DNA from: Actinomycetospora lemnae
GTDB taxonomy: Bacteria; Actinomycetota; Actinomycetes; Mycobacteriales; Pseudonocardiaceae
Assembly: GCF_028737315.1 (NCBI RefSeq)
Contig: NZ_JAQZAO010000011.1
Span: 62,001 to 126,000 of the forward strand
Length of the DNA stretch: 64,000 nt
Direction of reading: 5' to 3'
This document shows, in pieces, positions 51,681 to 59,003 of the stretch. Within the stretch, counting starts at the first letter, position 1. Each line of letters opens with the position of its first letter. The notes beneath the pieces are model-generated. The model saw only the letters and a program-made list of their open reading frames with translations, did not search any database and was not told the DNA's origin. The position numbers were made by a program, and so were the translations under genes.

Positions 51681-52417
51681 GAGTTGGCCCCCTTGCCCGT
51701 CCGCACCACGATCGCCCCGCACTGCTCGCACCGCACGACGTCGTCCGGGGCGGCGGCGGTGATGTCGCGGAGCTCGCTGCGGTCCATCTCCAGGCGGCAC
51801 GCCCCGCACCGGGCCCCGACGAGCTCGCCGGCCCCGGTCCCCGTCCGCGCGCGCAGCTGGTCGTAGAGCCCGACGAGGTCCGCGGGCAGCTCCGCGGCCA
51901 GCGCGGTGCGCTCGGCGCCGCGGCGCTCCTCGAGCACGTCGAGATCGCCGATGGCGCCGTCGCGCCGCTCGACGGCGTCGGCGAGCGCGGTCTCGGCGGC
52001 CTCGAGCCCCGCCTGCTCGTGGGCGAGGTCGGTCTCGGCGGCGTCGAGGCGTTCCATGACCTCGAGCTGCTCGTCCTCCAGCACCCCGCGACGACGGGCA
52101 AGGGTGTCGAGCTCGTGCGCCAGGTCGGTCATCTGCTTGGCCGACACGGTGCCCGAGTCCATGAGGCCGCGGTCGCGCTCCTCGCGGGTGCGGACCTGGG
52201 TGACCTCCTGCTCGAGCTTCGCGACCTCGCGGCCGAGGTCGCTCACCGAGGTCCGCGCGCGCACCACCGCGTCCCGGTGGCCCCGCACCGTCTTCTCGGC
52301 GTCCTCCACCGCGGTCTGCTCGGGCAGGGTGCTGCGCCGGTGCCGCGCCCGGGCGAGCTCGGCGTCGAGCGCCGCGAGGTCGAGGAGGCGGCGCTGGTCG
52401 GACGGGTCGGCCTTCAC
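51677..52417 (-). CDS. C4-type zinc-ribbon, coiled-coil protein (CdsZ/DUF164-like)
   Basis: A 246-residue protein. Residues about 30-190 form a long coiled coil (AEKTVRGHRDAVVRARTSV, LEDEQLEVMERLDAAETDL). The C-terminus is a zinc ribbon with GARCGACRLEM and VVRCEQCGAIVVR. This family occurs with nif3-like and RNase H/phosphatase genes across actinobacteria; a role in nucleic-acid or translation-related processes has been suggested, but none is proven from this sequence. The GTG at 52417 overlaps the stop of the Nif3-like gene (GTGA), and its own stop overlaps the phosphatase start. Confidence 0.88.
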   Translation of the reverse strand: MKADPSDQRRLLDLAALDAELARARHRRSTLPEQTAVEDAEKTVRGHRDAVVRARTSVSDLGREVAKLEQEVTQVRTREERDRGLMDSGTVSAKQMTDLAHELDTLARRRGVLEDEQLEVMERLDAAETDLAHEQAGLEAAETALADAVERRDGAIGDLDVLEERRGAERTALAAELPADLVGLYDQLRARTGTGAGELVGARCGACRLEMDRSELRDITAAAPDDVVRCEQCGAIVVRTGKGANS

Positions 52418-53322
52418 GAGATCATCGCTCCTGCTCCGGCGGGCTCGGGCCCGGTGTCGTCGGCGGCGGCGCCGCCGCGCTGGGGGTCGCTGGGGTGGCC
52501 GAGGCTCCAGGCGTCGGTGCGGGCGGTCGACACGGTGACCTCCAGCCCCGGCGCCGCCGCCCGCAGCACGTCCGCGGCCTGCGCGCACCACGGGTGCTCG
52601 GAGGCCCAGTGCGCGACGTCGACCAGGGCGGGTGCGTCCGGCTCGGCGAGGTGGTCGGTGGCGGGGTGGTGGCGCAGGTCCGCGGTGACGTAGACGTCGA
52701 CCCCGGCCGCGCGGGCCAGGTGCAGCATCGAGTCGCCGGCGCCGCCCGAGACGGCGACGCGCTGCACCGTGCGCTGCGGGTCGCCGCCGGCACGCACGCC
52801 CCACGCGGTCGCCGGCAGCGCGTCGGCGACGCGGCGGGTGAACGCGGCGAGCGTCTCCGGCGCCGCGAGCGTCCCGATCCGCCCGATCCCGACCCCGCCC
52901 TCTCTCCCGGCCGCGTCGTCCTGCGGCGCGAGCGGGCGCTCGACGGTGACGCCGAGGGCGGCGGCGAGCGCGTCGGACACGCCCGGGGCCGCGGCGTCGG
53001 CGTTGGTGTGGGCGCTGAACAGGGCGACCCCGTGGCGGATGAGCCGGTGGATCGCCGAGCCCTTCGGCGCCGTCGTCGCCACGGCGTGCACGCCGCGCAG
53101 CAGCAGCGGGTGGTGGGTGACGAGCAGGTCGACGCCGGCCGCGATCGCCTCGTCGATCACCGCGGGCAGCGGGTCGACGGCCACGAGCACCCGGCCCACC
53201 GGCGCCGCCGGGTCGCCGACCGTGAGCCCCACCGCGTCCCAGTCCTGCGCCAGCGCCGGCGGGTAGGCGGCCTCGAGCGCGGCGACGGCGTCGGCGACGG
53301 TGATCGCGGCGGCGGGGTGCAT
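52414..53322 (-). CDS. Nif3-like dinuclear metal center protein (GTP cyclohydrolase I type 2 family)
   Basis: A 302-residue protein with the Nif3/YbgI fold. Metal-ligand segments are VDLLVTHHPLLLRGVHAV, LFSAHTNADAAAPGVSD, and late VYVTADLRHHPATDHLAEPD with ALVDVAHWASEH. Such proteins form hexamers with two metal ions per active site; the reaction is uncertain. A Gly/Pro-rich C-terminal tail of about 35 residues is added. ATG start at 53322. First gene of a three-gene operon with the zinc-ribbon and histidine-phosphatase genes, an order conserved in actinobacteria. Confidence 0.9.
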   Translation of the reverse strand: MHPAAAITVADAVAALEAAYPPALAQDWDAVGLTVGDPAAPVGRVLVAVDPLPAVIDEAIAAGVDLLVTHHPLLLRGVHAVATTAPKGSAIHRLIRHGVALFSAHTNADAAAPGVSDALAAALGVTVERPLAPQDDAAGREGGVGIGRIGTLAAPETLAAFTRRVADALPATAWGVRAGGDPQRTVQRVAVSGGAGDSMLHLARAAGVDVYVTADLRHHPATDHLAEPDAPALVDVAHWASEHPWCAQAADVLRAAAPGLEVTVSTARTDAWSLGHPSDPQRGGAAADDTGPEPAGAGAMIS

Positions 53323-53439
53323 AGGCGCCCATTCTGCCCACCGCCGTGGTGACGTACCGGTGCGGGCGGACGCCGGCGTGGGGGCGGTCCCCCGGACACG
53401 GCGCGCCACCGGACTTACACGCGCGGCGGCACCCACCAG

Positions 53440-53946
53440 GTGGAGCCGCGCATCGTGGAGGTCGCCGTGCGCTCGTCGGAGCCCCGGATCGAGCGCATCA
53501 CGATCGTCCTGGGGCACGGCCAGACGGTCGCCGACGTCGTCGCGGTCAGGGAGCAGATCGCCGCGGCCTTCGACGTGCCCCGCTTCGGCCTGACGGAGCT
53601 GCCCGGCCGGCGGCTCGAGATCGCGCTGCGGCCGGTGCTCCCGCAGGAGAGCCCGGTCGTCGAGGGGGTGCCGTCGTCCGACGACGGAACCGCCTCAGCG
53701 GTCGGGGCCTCCGCACGGCGACTCAGAGCAGCAGGACGACGGCGATCGCGAGGACGACCAGGACCACGACGACGATCACCCAGCGGAACGCGCGCACGTG
53801 CGGCGGCGGTTCGATCACGAGGCGGGCTCCTCGGCGGGCGCGGCGACGGCGGTCGGCGGCGGGAGCGGCAGGCGCCCCCGCTCGGCGAGCCAGCGCAGGG
53901 GCGCCAGGGCGGTGTGGCGGTCGCCCGGGTCCCAGCCCGTGCGTGA
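53440..53946 (+). CDS. Uncertain hypothetical protein; possibly 3'-truncated gene
   Basis: The first 85 codons look protein-coding: IVEVAVRSSEPRIERITIVL, GHGQTVADVVAVREQIAAAF, GLTELPGRRLEIALRPVLPQ, with strong G/C preference at third positions. After about 53690 the third-position bias collapses and the frame becomes an arginine-rich shadow of the genes on the other strand, running to 53946. Either the C-terminus is unusual or the gene is truncated or shifted here. GTG at 53440; another GTG at 53455. No family recognised. Confidence 0.4.
   Translation: MEPRIVEVAVRSSEPRIERITIVLGHGQTVADVVAVREQIAAAFDVPRFGLTELPGRRLEIALRPVLPQESPVVEGVPSSDDGTASAVGASARRLRAAGRRRSRGRPGPRRRSPSGTRARAAAVRSRGGLLGGRGDGGRRRERQAPPLGEPAQGRQGGVAVARVPARA
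53723..53818 (-). CDS. 31-residue single-span membrane peptide
   Basis: A tiny ORF encoding VIEPPPHVRAFRWV followed by a very hydrophobic helix (IVVVVLVVLAIAVVLLL) and a stop. Its GTG overlaps the stop of the upstream GTPase gene (GTGA), the same coupling used by other junctions in this operon, which argues for real translation. N-terminus probably cytoplasmic with His/Arg before the helix. It may anchor or regulate the membrane GTPase; function unknown. Confidence 0.55.
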   Translation of the reverse strand: MIEPPPHVRAFRWVIVVVVLVVLAIAVVLLL

Positions 53947-55383
53947 CGAGACGAGGAAGTACCCGACCTCGCCGAAGTCCCGCTCGGCCTCGCTGACCAG
54001 GTGGTCCTGGCGCTGGCGGCGCAGCCAGTCGCGGACCGCGTGCCGCTCGGGACACAGGTCCCGGGCGATCGGCTCGTCGACGAGGAGGTCGGCCTTGACC
54101 ACGACGACGGCGAGGTCCGTGCGGTCGAGGCGGACGCCGGAGTCCTGCAGCCGCAGGACGGTGGCGCGGTAGGCCGTCTCGGGCGGGTCGACCGCCGGCG
54201 CGGCCGCCGCCGTGTCCTCCGGTCCGCGCAGGACCTCGGCGGCGACCTCCGGGATCGAGAACGGGTCGACGACGAGCATCATGCGCCCGGCCTCGTCGAG
54301 GAACCGCAGCTCCTCGGTGCCCGCGCGCGTCGCGAAGAGCTCGCCCGCCGCGTCGAACGTGTGCAGCAGCGCCCGCCGCCGGCGCACCGCGACCGTGCAG
54401 ACCAGACCCACCGGCGCCGCGCCCGCCTCGGTCTTGGCGACCCGCCCGGCGCGCACCTGCTCGACGCCGGCCCGGAACCGGGCGGCGTCCGCATCGCGCC
54501 GGGCCTCGAGCGTCCCGCCGCCGGCCTCGACCTGGCGGCGCAGCGCCTCGAGCCCGGCGTAGATCAAGCTCGTCTTGCCCGCCGAGGCCGGACCGAAGAC
54601 CGGCACGCTGACGTCGGTCCACGCCCCGGAGCCGCGTTCGAGGACCTGGTCGCACTGCGGGCACTGCGGGTCGTGGTCGCGTCCGGCGCGCGTGACCGTC
54701 GTCGGCATCGTCCGCCCGCAGCGGCAGCGGTGGCGGGTGACGCCGAGCAGGCCCGGGCGGACGTCGCGGTGCACGAGCCCGCAGGTGCAGGCGTAGCTGG
54801 GCAGCGAGGTCCTCCAGAAGCAGGACGGGCAGCGCGCCGACGCCCGGGCGCGGCGGTGCAGCAGGGACTCGACGAGCCGGACCGCGCCGCCGACCCCGGC
54901 CCAGGCCAGGCCCGCGAGCAGGAGCACGACGCCGGCCACGGCGGTCGCGGCGAGCCCGGTGAGGACGGCGGCGGCGGACTCGACGACCAGCAGCAGCCCG
55001 CCGACGTACCACCACGACCGGCCGGGCCCGTCGAACGGCTTGTGGTCGGCGGCCCACTCCCACACCTCGCCGAGCCCCGTCCACACGGCCTGCAGCATCG
55101 CCGCGAGGTCCACCCGCGCCTGCGCGGCGAGGTAGTGCGGCCAGACCTGGTCGCGCCCGTGGCCGGGACCGGCGGCGGGGAACCGCGCGGCGACCTGCTC
55201 CGGCGTGACCAGCTCGGTCTCGGGGTCGAACGGCGCCCGGAGGGCCACGACCAGGGCCGCGAGCCCGCCGGGCACGGTGGCGACGAGCGCGGCCCCGACG
55301 AGGAACCCCGGGCCGAGGAAGAAGGCACCGACGCCCAGCACGACGGCGACGAGGAGGAACGGGCCCAGGTCCGCGGGTCGCAC
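53815..55383 (-). CDS. Membrane-anchored zinc-ribbon TRAFAC-type GTPase (second GTPase of the operon)
   Basis: A 522-residue protein: four hydrophobic helices (about 7-27, 28-48, 126-146, 147-168), then a cysteine-rich zinc-ribbon region (CPSC at 185-188, CTC at 199-201, CRC at 220-222, CPQC at 241-244), then a P-loop GTPase domain. The domain has G1 GPASAGKTS (264-272) and G3 in HTFDAAGELF (Asp344-Gly347). The base-recognition position reads VVVVKADLL (Lys430-Asp432) with Val in place of Asn/Thr, so nucleotide specificity is unclear. Resembles the Double-GTPase families of GTPase-centred conflict systems (recalled, unchecked). 3 nt from the GAP1-like gene and coupled to the 31-residue peptide. 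Confidence 0.72.
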   Translation of the reverse strand: MRPADLGPFLLVAVVLGVGAFFLGPGFLVGAALVATVPGGLAALVVALRAPFDPETELVTPEQVAARFPAAGPGHGRDQVWPHYLAAQARVDLAAMLQAVWTGLGEVWEWAADHKPFDGPGRSWWYVGGLLLVVESAAAVLTGLAATAVAGVVLLLAGLAWAGVGGAVRLVESLLHRRARASARCPSCFWRTSLPSYACTCGLVHRDVRPGLLGVTRHRCRCGRTMPTTVTRAGRDHDPQCPQCDQVLERGSGAWTDVSVPVFGPASAGKTSLIYAGLEALRRQVEAGGGTLEARRDADAARFRAGVEQVRAGRVAKTEAGAAPVGLVCTVAVRRRRALLHTFDAAGELFATRAGTEELRFLDEAGRMMLVVDPFSIPEVAAEVLRGPEDTAAAAPAVDPPETAYRATVLRLQDSGVRLDRTDLAVVVVKADLLVDEPIARDLCPERHAVRDWLRRQRQDHLVSEAERDFGEVGYFLVSSRTGWDPGDRHTALAPLRWLAERGRLPLPPPTAVAAPAEEPAS

Positions 55384-55386
55384 GGG

Positions 55387-57813
55387 TCAGCCCTTCCGGA
55401 GCTTGCCGAGGAGGTTCTTCGCGGTCCGTGCCCGCGACGGACGCCACTTGCGCCACAGGTCCAGCTCGCCCTCGTCGTCGGCGAGCAGGGCGGCCACGTC
55501 GTCCCGGCCCCGCTCCCCCAGCGCGTCACGCGCCGTCGCGAGCCGATCCTGGTGCTGCGCGCCGATCCGCGGGCGGTCGGTCCGCTCCTTGAGCGCGAAG
55601 GCGAACAGCACCGCGGTGCTCCGGACGTCGGGCGCGTGCTGCCCGGTGCCGGCCGCCCAGTGGTGCAGCTGGTCGAGCACCGCGGTCCGCAGCGCCGACG
55701 GCCTCGTGGCGGCGAGGACGCGCCCGGACACGGACGGGTCGGCCCCGCGCAGCGCGCGCACGAGCCGCGCCTGGTCCTCCCGGCTCGGGCGGGTGGCCGT
55801 CGTCAGCAGCCGCCCGAGCTCGCGCGCCTCCTCCAGCCGCGGGGCCCGCCCGAGGCGCTCGACCACCGCGACCACGGCCGGGTCGACCGGCGGCCAGTCG
55901 TCGAACCCCAGCTCCCGGGGCGGCAGCCCGGCGGCCTCGAGCACGGCGAGCGCCGCGGCCGTGTCCTGGTCGACGGCCGGGGCGCGTGTCAGCGAGTGGT
56001 AGGCGACGACGGCGAGGGGCCGGTCGCGGGCGGCCGGCGGGGTGGCCTCGAGGAACCGGGCCACCGCGGCGTTGTCGACCGGGCGGGTACCCAGCACCTT
56101 CTCCCACGTGCTCACCCACGGGCCGCGCGGACCGGGCAGCACCGCGGCGGCGACGCCCCGCAGCGCGGCCGCCCGGGCCTCGGGGCCGTCGCGGAACGCG
56201 GCCCGGGCGACCTCGGTGTCGAGCCGCCCGACCCGCTGCGGACCCGTCGGGCCGAGGACGGGGATCCGGTCGGCCAGCGGCGCGGGGTGGCGCCACCAGC
56301 GTCGCGCGACGTCGGCGACGGTCCGCTCCCGGCGGTCGCGGTCGCCGAGGCGGCGCTCGAGCTCCTGGTACAGCCCTGTCACGACGGCCGGGCCGACGTC
56401 CCAGCCCGGGGGGTCGACGTCGGCGTCGGGGTGATCGGCCCACCACGCCACGAAGCGCCGGACCAGCACGTCGGGCACCCGCAGGCCGTGGCGGTGGGCG
56501 AGCGTCAGCGCCGCAGCCGGGTCGACGGTGCGCGCGACGTGGTCGAGGGCCTCGTCGCGGTCGGGTGCGGGGAGCGGGCGCAGCCTGCTGTCGGGGACGC
56601 CCTGGTGGGCACGCTCCACCTCGCGGTCGAACAGGCGGGCGCGGGTGGTCGTCGCCAGGCGGTCCCACCCCAGCTCAGCGGCCCCCGGGTGCCCGGCGCG
56701 CTCCGCGACCACGTCGTCGAGGTCGACCAGCGCGGCGTGGTCGTCGGTCCCCGCGACGAGGGCCTCGACCGCCGTCGCCCCGAGCAGCTCGGCCGCGCGG
56801 GACCCGGCGCCGCGCAGCCACCGCGCCGTCCGCGGCGCCGCCGCGGCCCCGTCGGCGAGCGGCAGCCCGACGGCCAGGGCGGCCGCCTCCCGCTCCGCCT
56901 CGCCGGGCACGCCGTCGTCACGGCCCGCGCGCGCGAGCTGGCCCGCGAGCTCGACGGCGTCGACGACGTCGAGCGGGTCGTCGGCGCCCAGGAAGAGCGG
57001 CACCCAGAACCGCGCCTCCGGCGAGGGCGCGAGGTCGGGGACCTCGCCGGCGGGCAGGTCGAACACCGCGTAGCGGCCCTGGCGGCGGACCTCCTCGGCC
57101 CAGTCGGGGTGCGCGGCGACGACGTCGTGGGGGCTCCGGGACGGGTCGGTCGCGAAGATCTTGAAGCTGACGGCGAGGGCCCGCGCCCGGTCGAGGAGCA
57201 GGGTGGCGGCAGCGAGCCAGCACGCCGCCTCCTCGCCGCGGTCGGTGACGAGCAGGACCCGCCGGCGCTCGGGGTCGCGCGGCGCGCCGAGGGCCGTGAC
57301 GAGGGCGAGCAGCCGCGCGCGGCCGTCGGGGCTCGCGGCGACGCGCTCGCGGACCGTCTCGGTGTCCCACGGCCCGGTCTCGGGCGCGGCGGGCACGGGC
57401 GGCGACGCCGTCGTGGGCGCCGGCGCGCCGACCCACCAGGGCGCGCCCCAGAGCTGCGCCGGCCGGGCGAGCCCGTAGGAGCTCTCGTCCTCGGTGACCA
57501 GGGCGTGGGTGAACTGGTTGCCGTCGCGGTAGCCGTTGGCCTCCTGCCCCAGGTAGCGCCCCGCCGCGGTGACGAACACGCCGTCGCGGAGGTGCGCGAG
57601 CGAGCGCGGGTAGGCCTCGACCGGGCGCCGCTCGCGCATCCAGGACGTCGGCACCTCGTAGAGCGCCGTGCGCGCGACGAGCCGCTGCTCGGCCTCCCCC
57701 ACCCCCGGCGAGCGGGCCTGGAACTGGAACCCCGCCCCGCCGCCCAGGCCCTGCCCGGGGCGGCAGTCGGTGTAGTAGAGGGTCCGGAACGGTGCCGGCC
57801 CACCCTCGGTCAC
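55387..57813 (-). CDS. GAP1-like (GTPase-associated protein 1) large helical protein
   Basis: An 808-residue protein. The N-terminal part (about 1-140) has the striking block FRTLYYTDCRPGQGLGGGAG, FQFQARSPGV, ALYEVPTSW, FVTAAGRYLGQEANGYRDGN and FTHALVTEDESSYG. I recognise this as the N-terminal domain of GTPase-associated protein 1 (GAP1-N2) families. The rest is long, helical and repeat-like (for example AVSFKIFATDPSRSPHDVVA and VLFAFALKERTDRPRIGAQH). Start GTG overlaps the stop of the upstream GTPase gene (GTGA), so they are made together. It probably acts as the effector or regulator partner of the two GTPases; biochemical role unproven. Confidence 0.7.
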   Translation of the reverse strand: MTEGGPAPFRTLYYTDCRPGQGLGGGAGFQFQARSPGVGEAEQRLVARTALYEVPTSWMRERRPVEAYPRSLAHLRDGVFVTAAGRYLGQEANGYRDGNQFTHALVTEDESSYGLARPAQLWGAPWWVGAPAPTTASPPVPAAPETGPWDTETVRERVAASPDGRARLLALVTALGAPRDPERRRVLLVTDRGEEAACWLAAATLLLDRARALAVSFKIFATDPSRSPHDVVAAHPDWAEEVRRQGRYAVFDLPAGEVPDLAPSPEARFWVPLFLGADDPLDVVDAVELAGQLARAGRDDGVPGEAEREAAALAVGLPLADGAAAAPRTARWLRGAGSRAAELLGATAVEALVAGTDDHAALVDLDDVVAERAGHPGAAELGWDRLATTTRARLFDREVERAHQGVPDSRLRPLPAPDRDEALDHVARTVDPAAALTLAHRHGLRVPDVLVRRFVAWWADHPDADVDPPGWDVGPAVVTGLYQELERRLGDRDRRERTVADVARRWWRHPAPLADRIPVLGPTGPQRVGRLDTEVARAAFRDGPEARAAALRGVAAAVLPGPRGPWVSTWEKVLGTRPVDNAAVARFLEATPPAARDRPLAVVAYHSLTRAPAVDQDTAAALAVLEAAGLPPRELGFDDWPPVDPAVVAVVERLGRAPRLEEARELGRLLTTATRPSREDQARLVRALRGADPSVSGRVLAATRPSALRTAVLDQLHHWAAGTGQHAPDVRSTAVLFAFALKERTDRPRIGAQHQDRLATARDALGERGRDDVAALLADDEGELDLWRKWRPSRARTAKNLLGKLRKG

Positions 57814-59003
57814 GCCACGCTCCGGTCGATGACGCCGAGGCGGTGCAGCAGCCACAGCAGGGGCTCCTCGACGCGGAAGGGCCGCACGCCCCGCGCGTGG
57901 ACCTTCTTGCCCTCGTAGTTCGGCGGCTCCCCCAGCGCCGAGACCGCGAAGTAGCGGAAGTCCCGGTAGCTGTGCCGCAGGAGGGCGTCGATGTCGTCGG
58001 CGCCGTAGCTCGCCAGCAGCGAGCCGACGTACTCGTGGATCGCGCGCCCGGTCTCCTCGTCGTACCCCGGCCCCTCCCGCCCGGGGTGGAACAGCGGGCC
58101 CGACGCGTCCAGCTCCGGGAAGAGCGCGTCGATCTTCGCGAAGGCCACGGCGATCGGCGTCGTGACCCGCCCACGCCGGTCGGTCGCCGAGTTGACGGCC
58201 AGGAGCTCGGTGACGCGCGTCAGCACGTCGAGCGGACCGTCGGCGCCGGTGACGGCCGCGTCGGGGACGTCGAGGTGGTCGCGGACGCCGGGCAGCTGCC
58301 AGGGGTCGAGGAGGACGATCATGCCGGCGGCCGAGCCGAGGTAGGCCTGGGTGTGCACCGTCGCCTGGCTGGTCAGGTCCTCGCCCGCGGTGTCGTAGAA
58401 CGACAGCAGCGTGGACTGCAGCCGCTCCCGCCCGAACGAGCGCCGCGGCTGGCGCCACTCCAGCACCAGCGGTTCCTTGCGCCCGCCGTCCGCGGCGCGG
58501 GTGCTCTCGAACAGCTGGCGGTGGTCGAACAGCGCGTTCTCGTAGCGCTCGAGGTAGGCCTTCGTGCTCGTCTCGCCGGTCTGGCGGTCGCCGACGAGGC
58601 GGATGTCCGCGTCGAAGCGGCGCCGGACCTCCGTGCGCAGCTGCTGGTTGAGCACCGTGAGGTAGACGGTCTTGCCCGCGCCCTTGCCGCCGACCAGACC
58701 GACCATCGGGCTGCGGCTGCCGACGAACGCCCGGGGCAGCGGGGTGTGGCAGACCGGGCAGGCCCGCACCCTGGTCGTGCCGGAGCAGCGCGGGCACTCG
58801 GCCTCGTCGCGGCGCCGGGCCCACCGGGACTCCGGCAGGAACGTCGGCAGGACCTCGTCGACGAAGCCGGTGCGCCGCTCCCGCTCGGGGTCCTTCGCGC
58901 GGCGGCAGCCGTCGACGCCCGGCGCCCCGATGCCGCGGCACTGGAAGGCGAGCGCCGAGCTGTCGATCCCGTGGTAGCAGTACGGGCAGGGGACGGTCGC
59001 CAT
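57810..59003 (-). CDS. Zinc-ribbon TRAFAC-type GTPase (first GTPase of the operon)
   Basis: A 397-residue soluble protein. An N-terminal zinc-binding region (CPYC at 6-9, Cys22, Cys33, CPRC at 70-73, CPVC at 82-85) precedes a GTPase domain with G1 LVGGKGAGKT (105-112), G3 FYDTAGED (Asp204-Gly207) and AFAKIDALF (Lys290-Asp292) where the usual Asn/Thr is Ala. YLTVLNQQL after the P-loop is typical of the family. Start ATG overlaps the stop of the large upstream gene (TGATG). Paired with a second, membrane-anchored GTPase two genes downstream. Confidence 0.75.
   Translation of the reverse strand: MATVPCPYCYHGIDSSALAFQCRGIGAPGVDGCRRAKDPERERRTGFVDEVLPTFLPESRWARRRDEAECPRCSGTTRVRACPVCHTPLPRAFVGSRSPMVGLVGGKGAGKTVYLTVLNQQLRTEVRRRFDADIRLVGDRQTGETSTKAYLERYENALFDHRQLFESTRAADGGRKEPLVLEWRQPRRSFGRERLQSTLLSFYDTAGEDLTSQATVHTQAYLGSAAGMIVLLDPWQLPGVRDHLDVPDAAVTGADGPLDVLTRVTELLAVNSATDRRGRVTTPIAVAFAKIDALFPELDASGPLFHPGREGPGYDEETGRAIHEYVGSLLASYGADDIDALLRHSYRDFRYFAVSALGEPPNYEGKKVHARGVRPFRVEEPLLWLLHRLGVIDRSVA

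Noticed and set aside
54001-57918. A 1305-codon open frame on the plus strand across the GTPase and GAP1 genes
   Set aside because: It is antisense to genes with clear domains, its product is Arg/Gly/Pro-rich low-complexity text, and long antisense frames are expected at this GC content.
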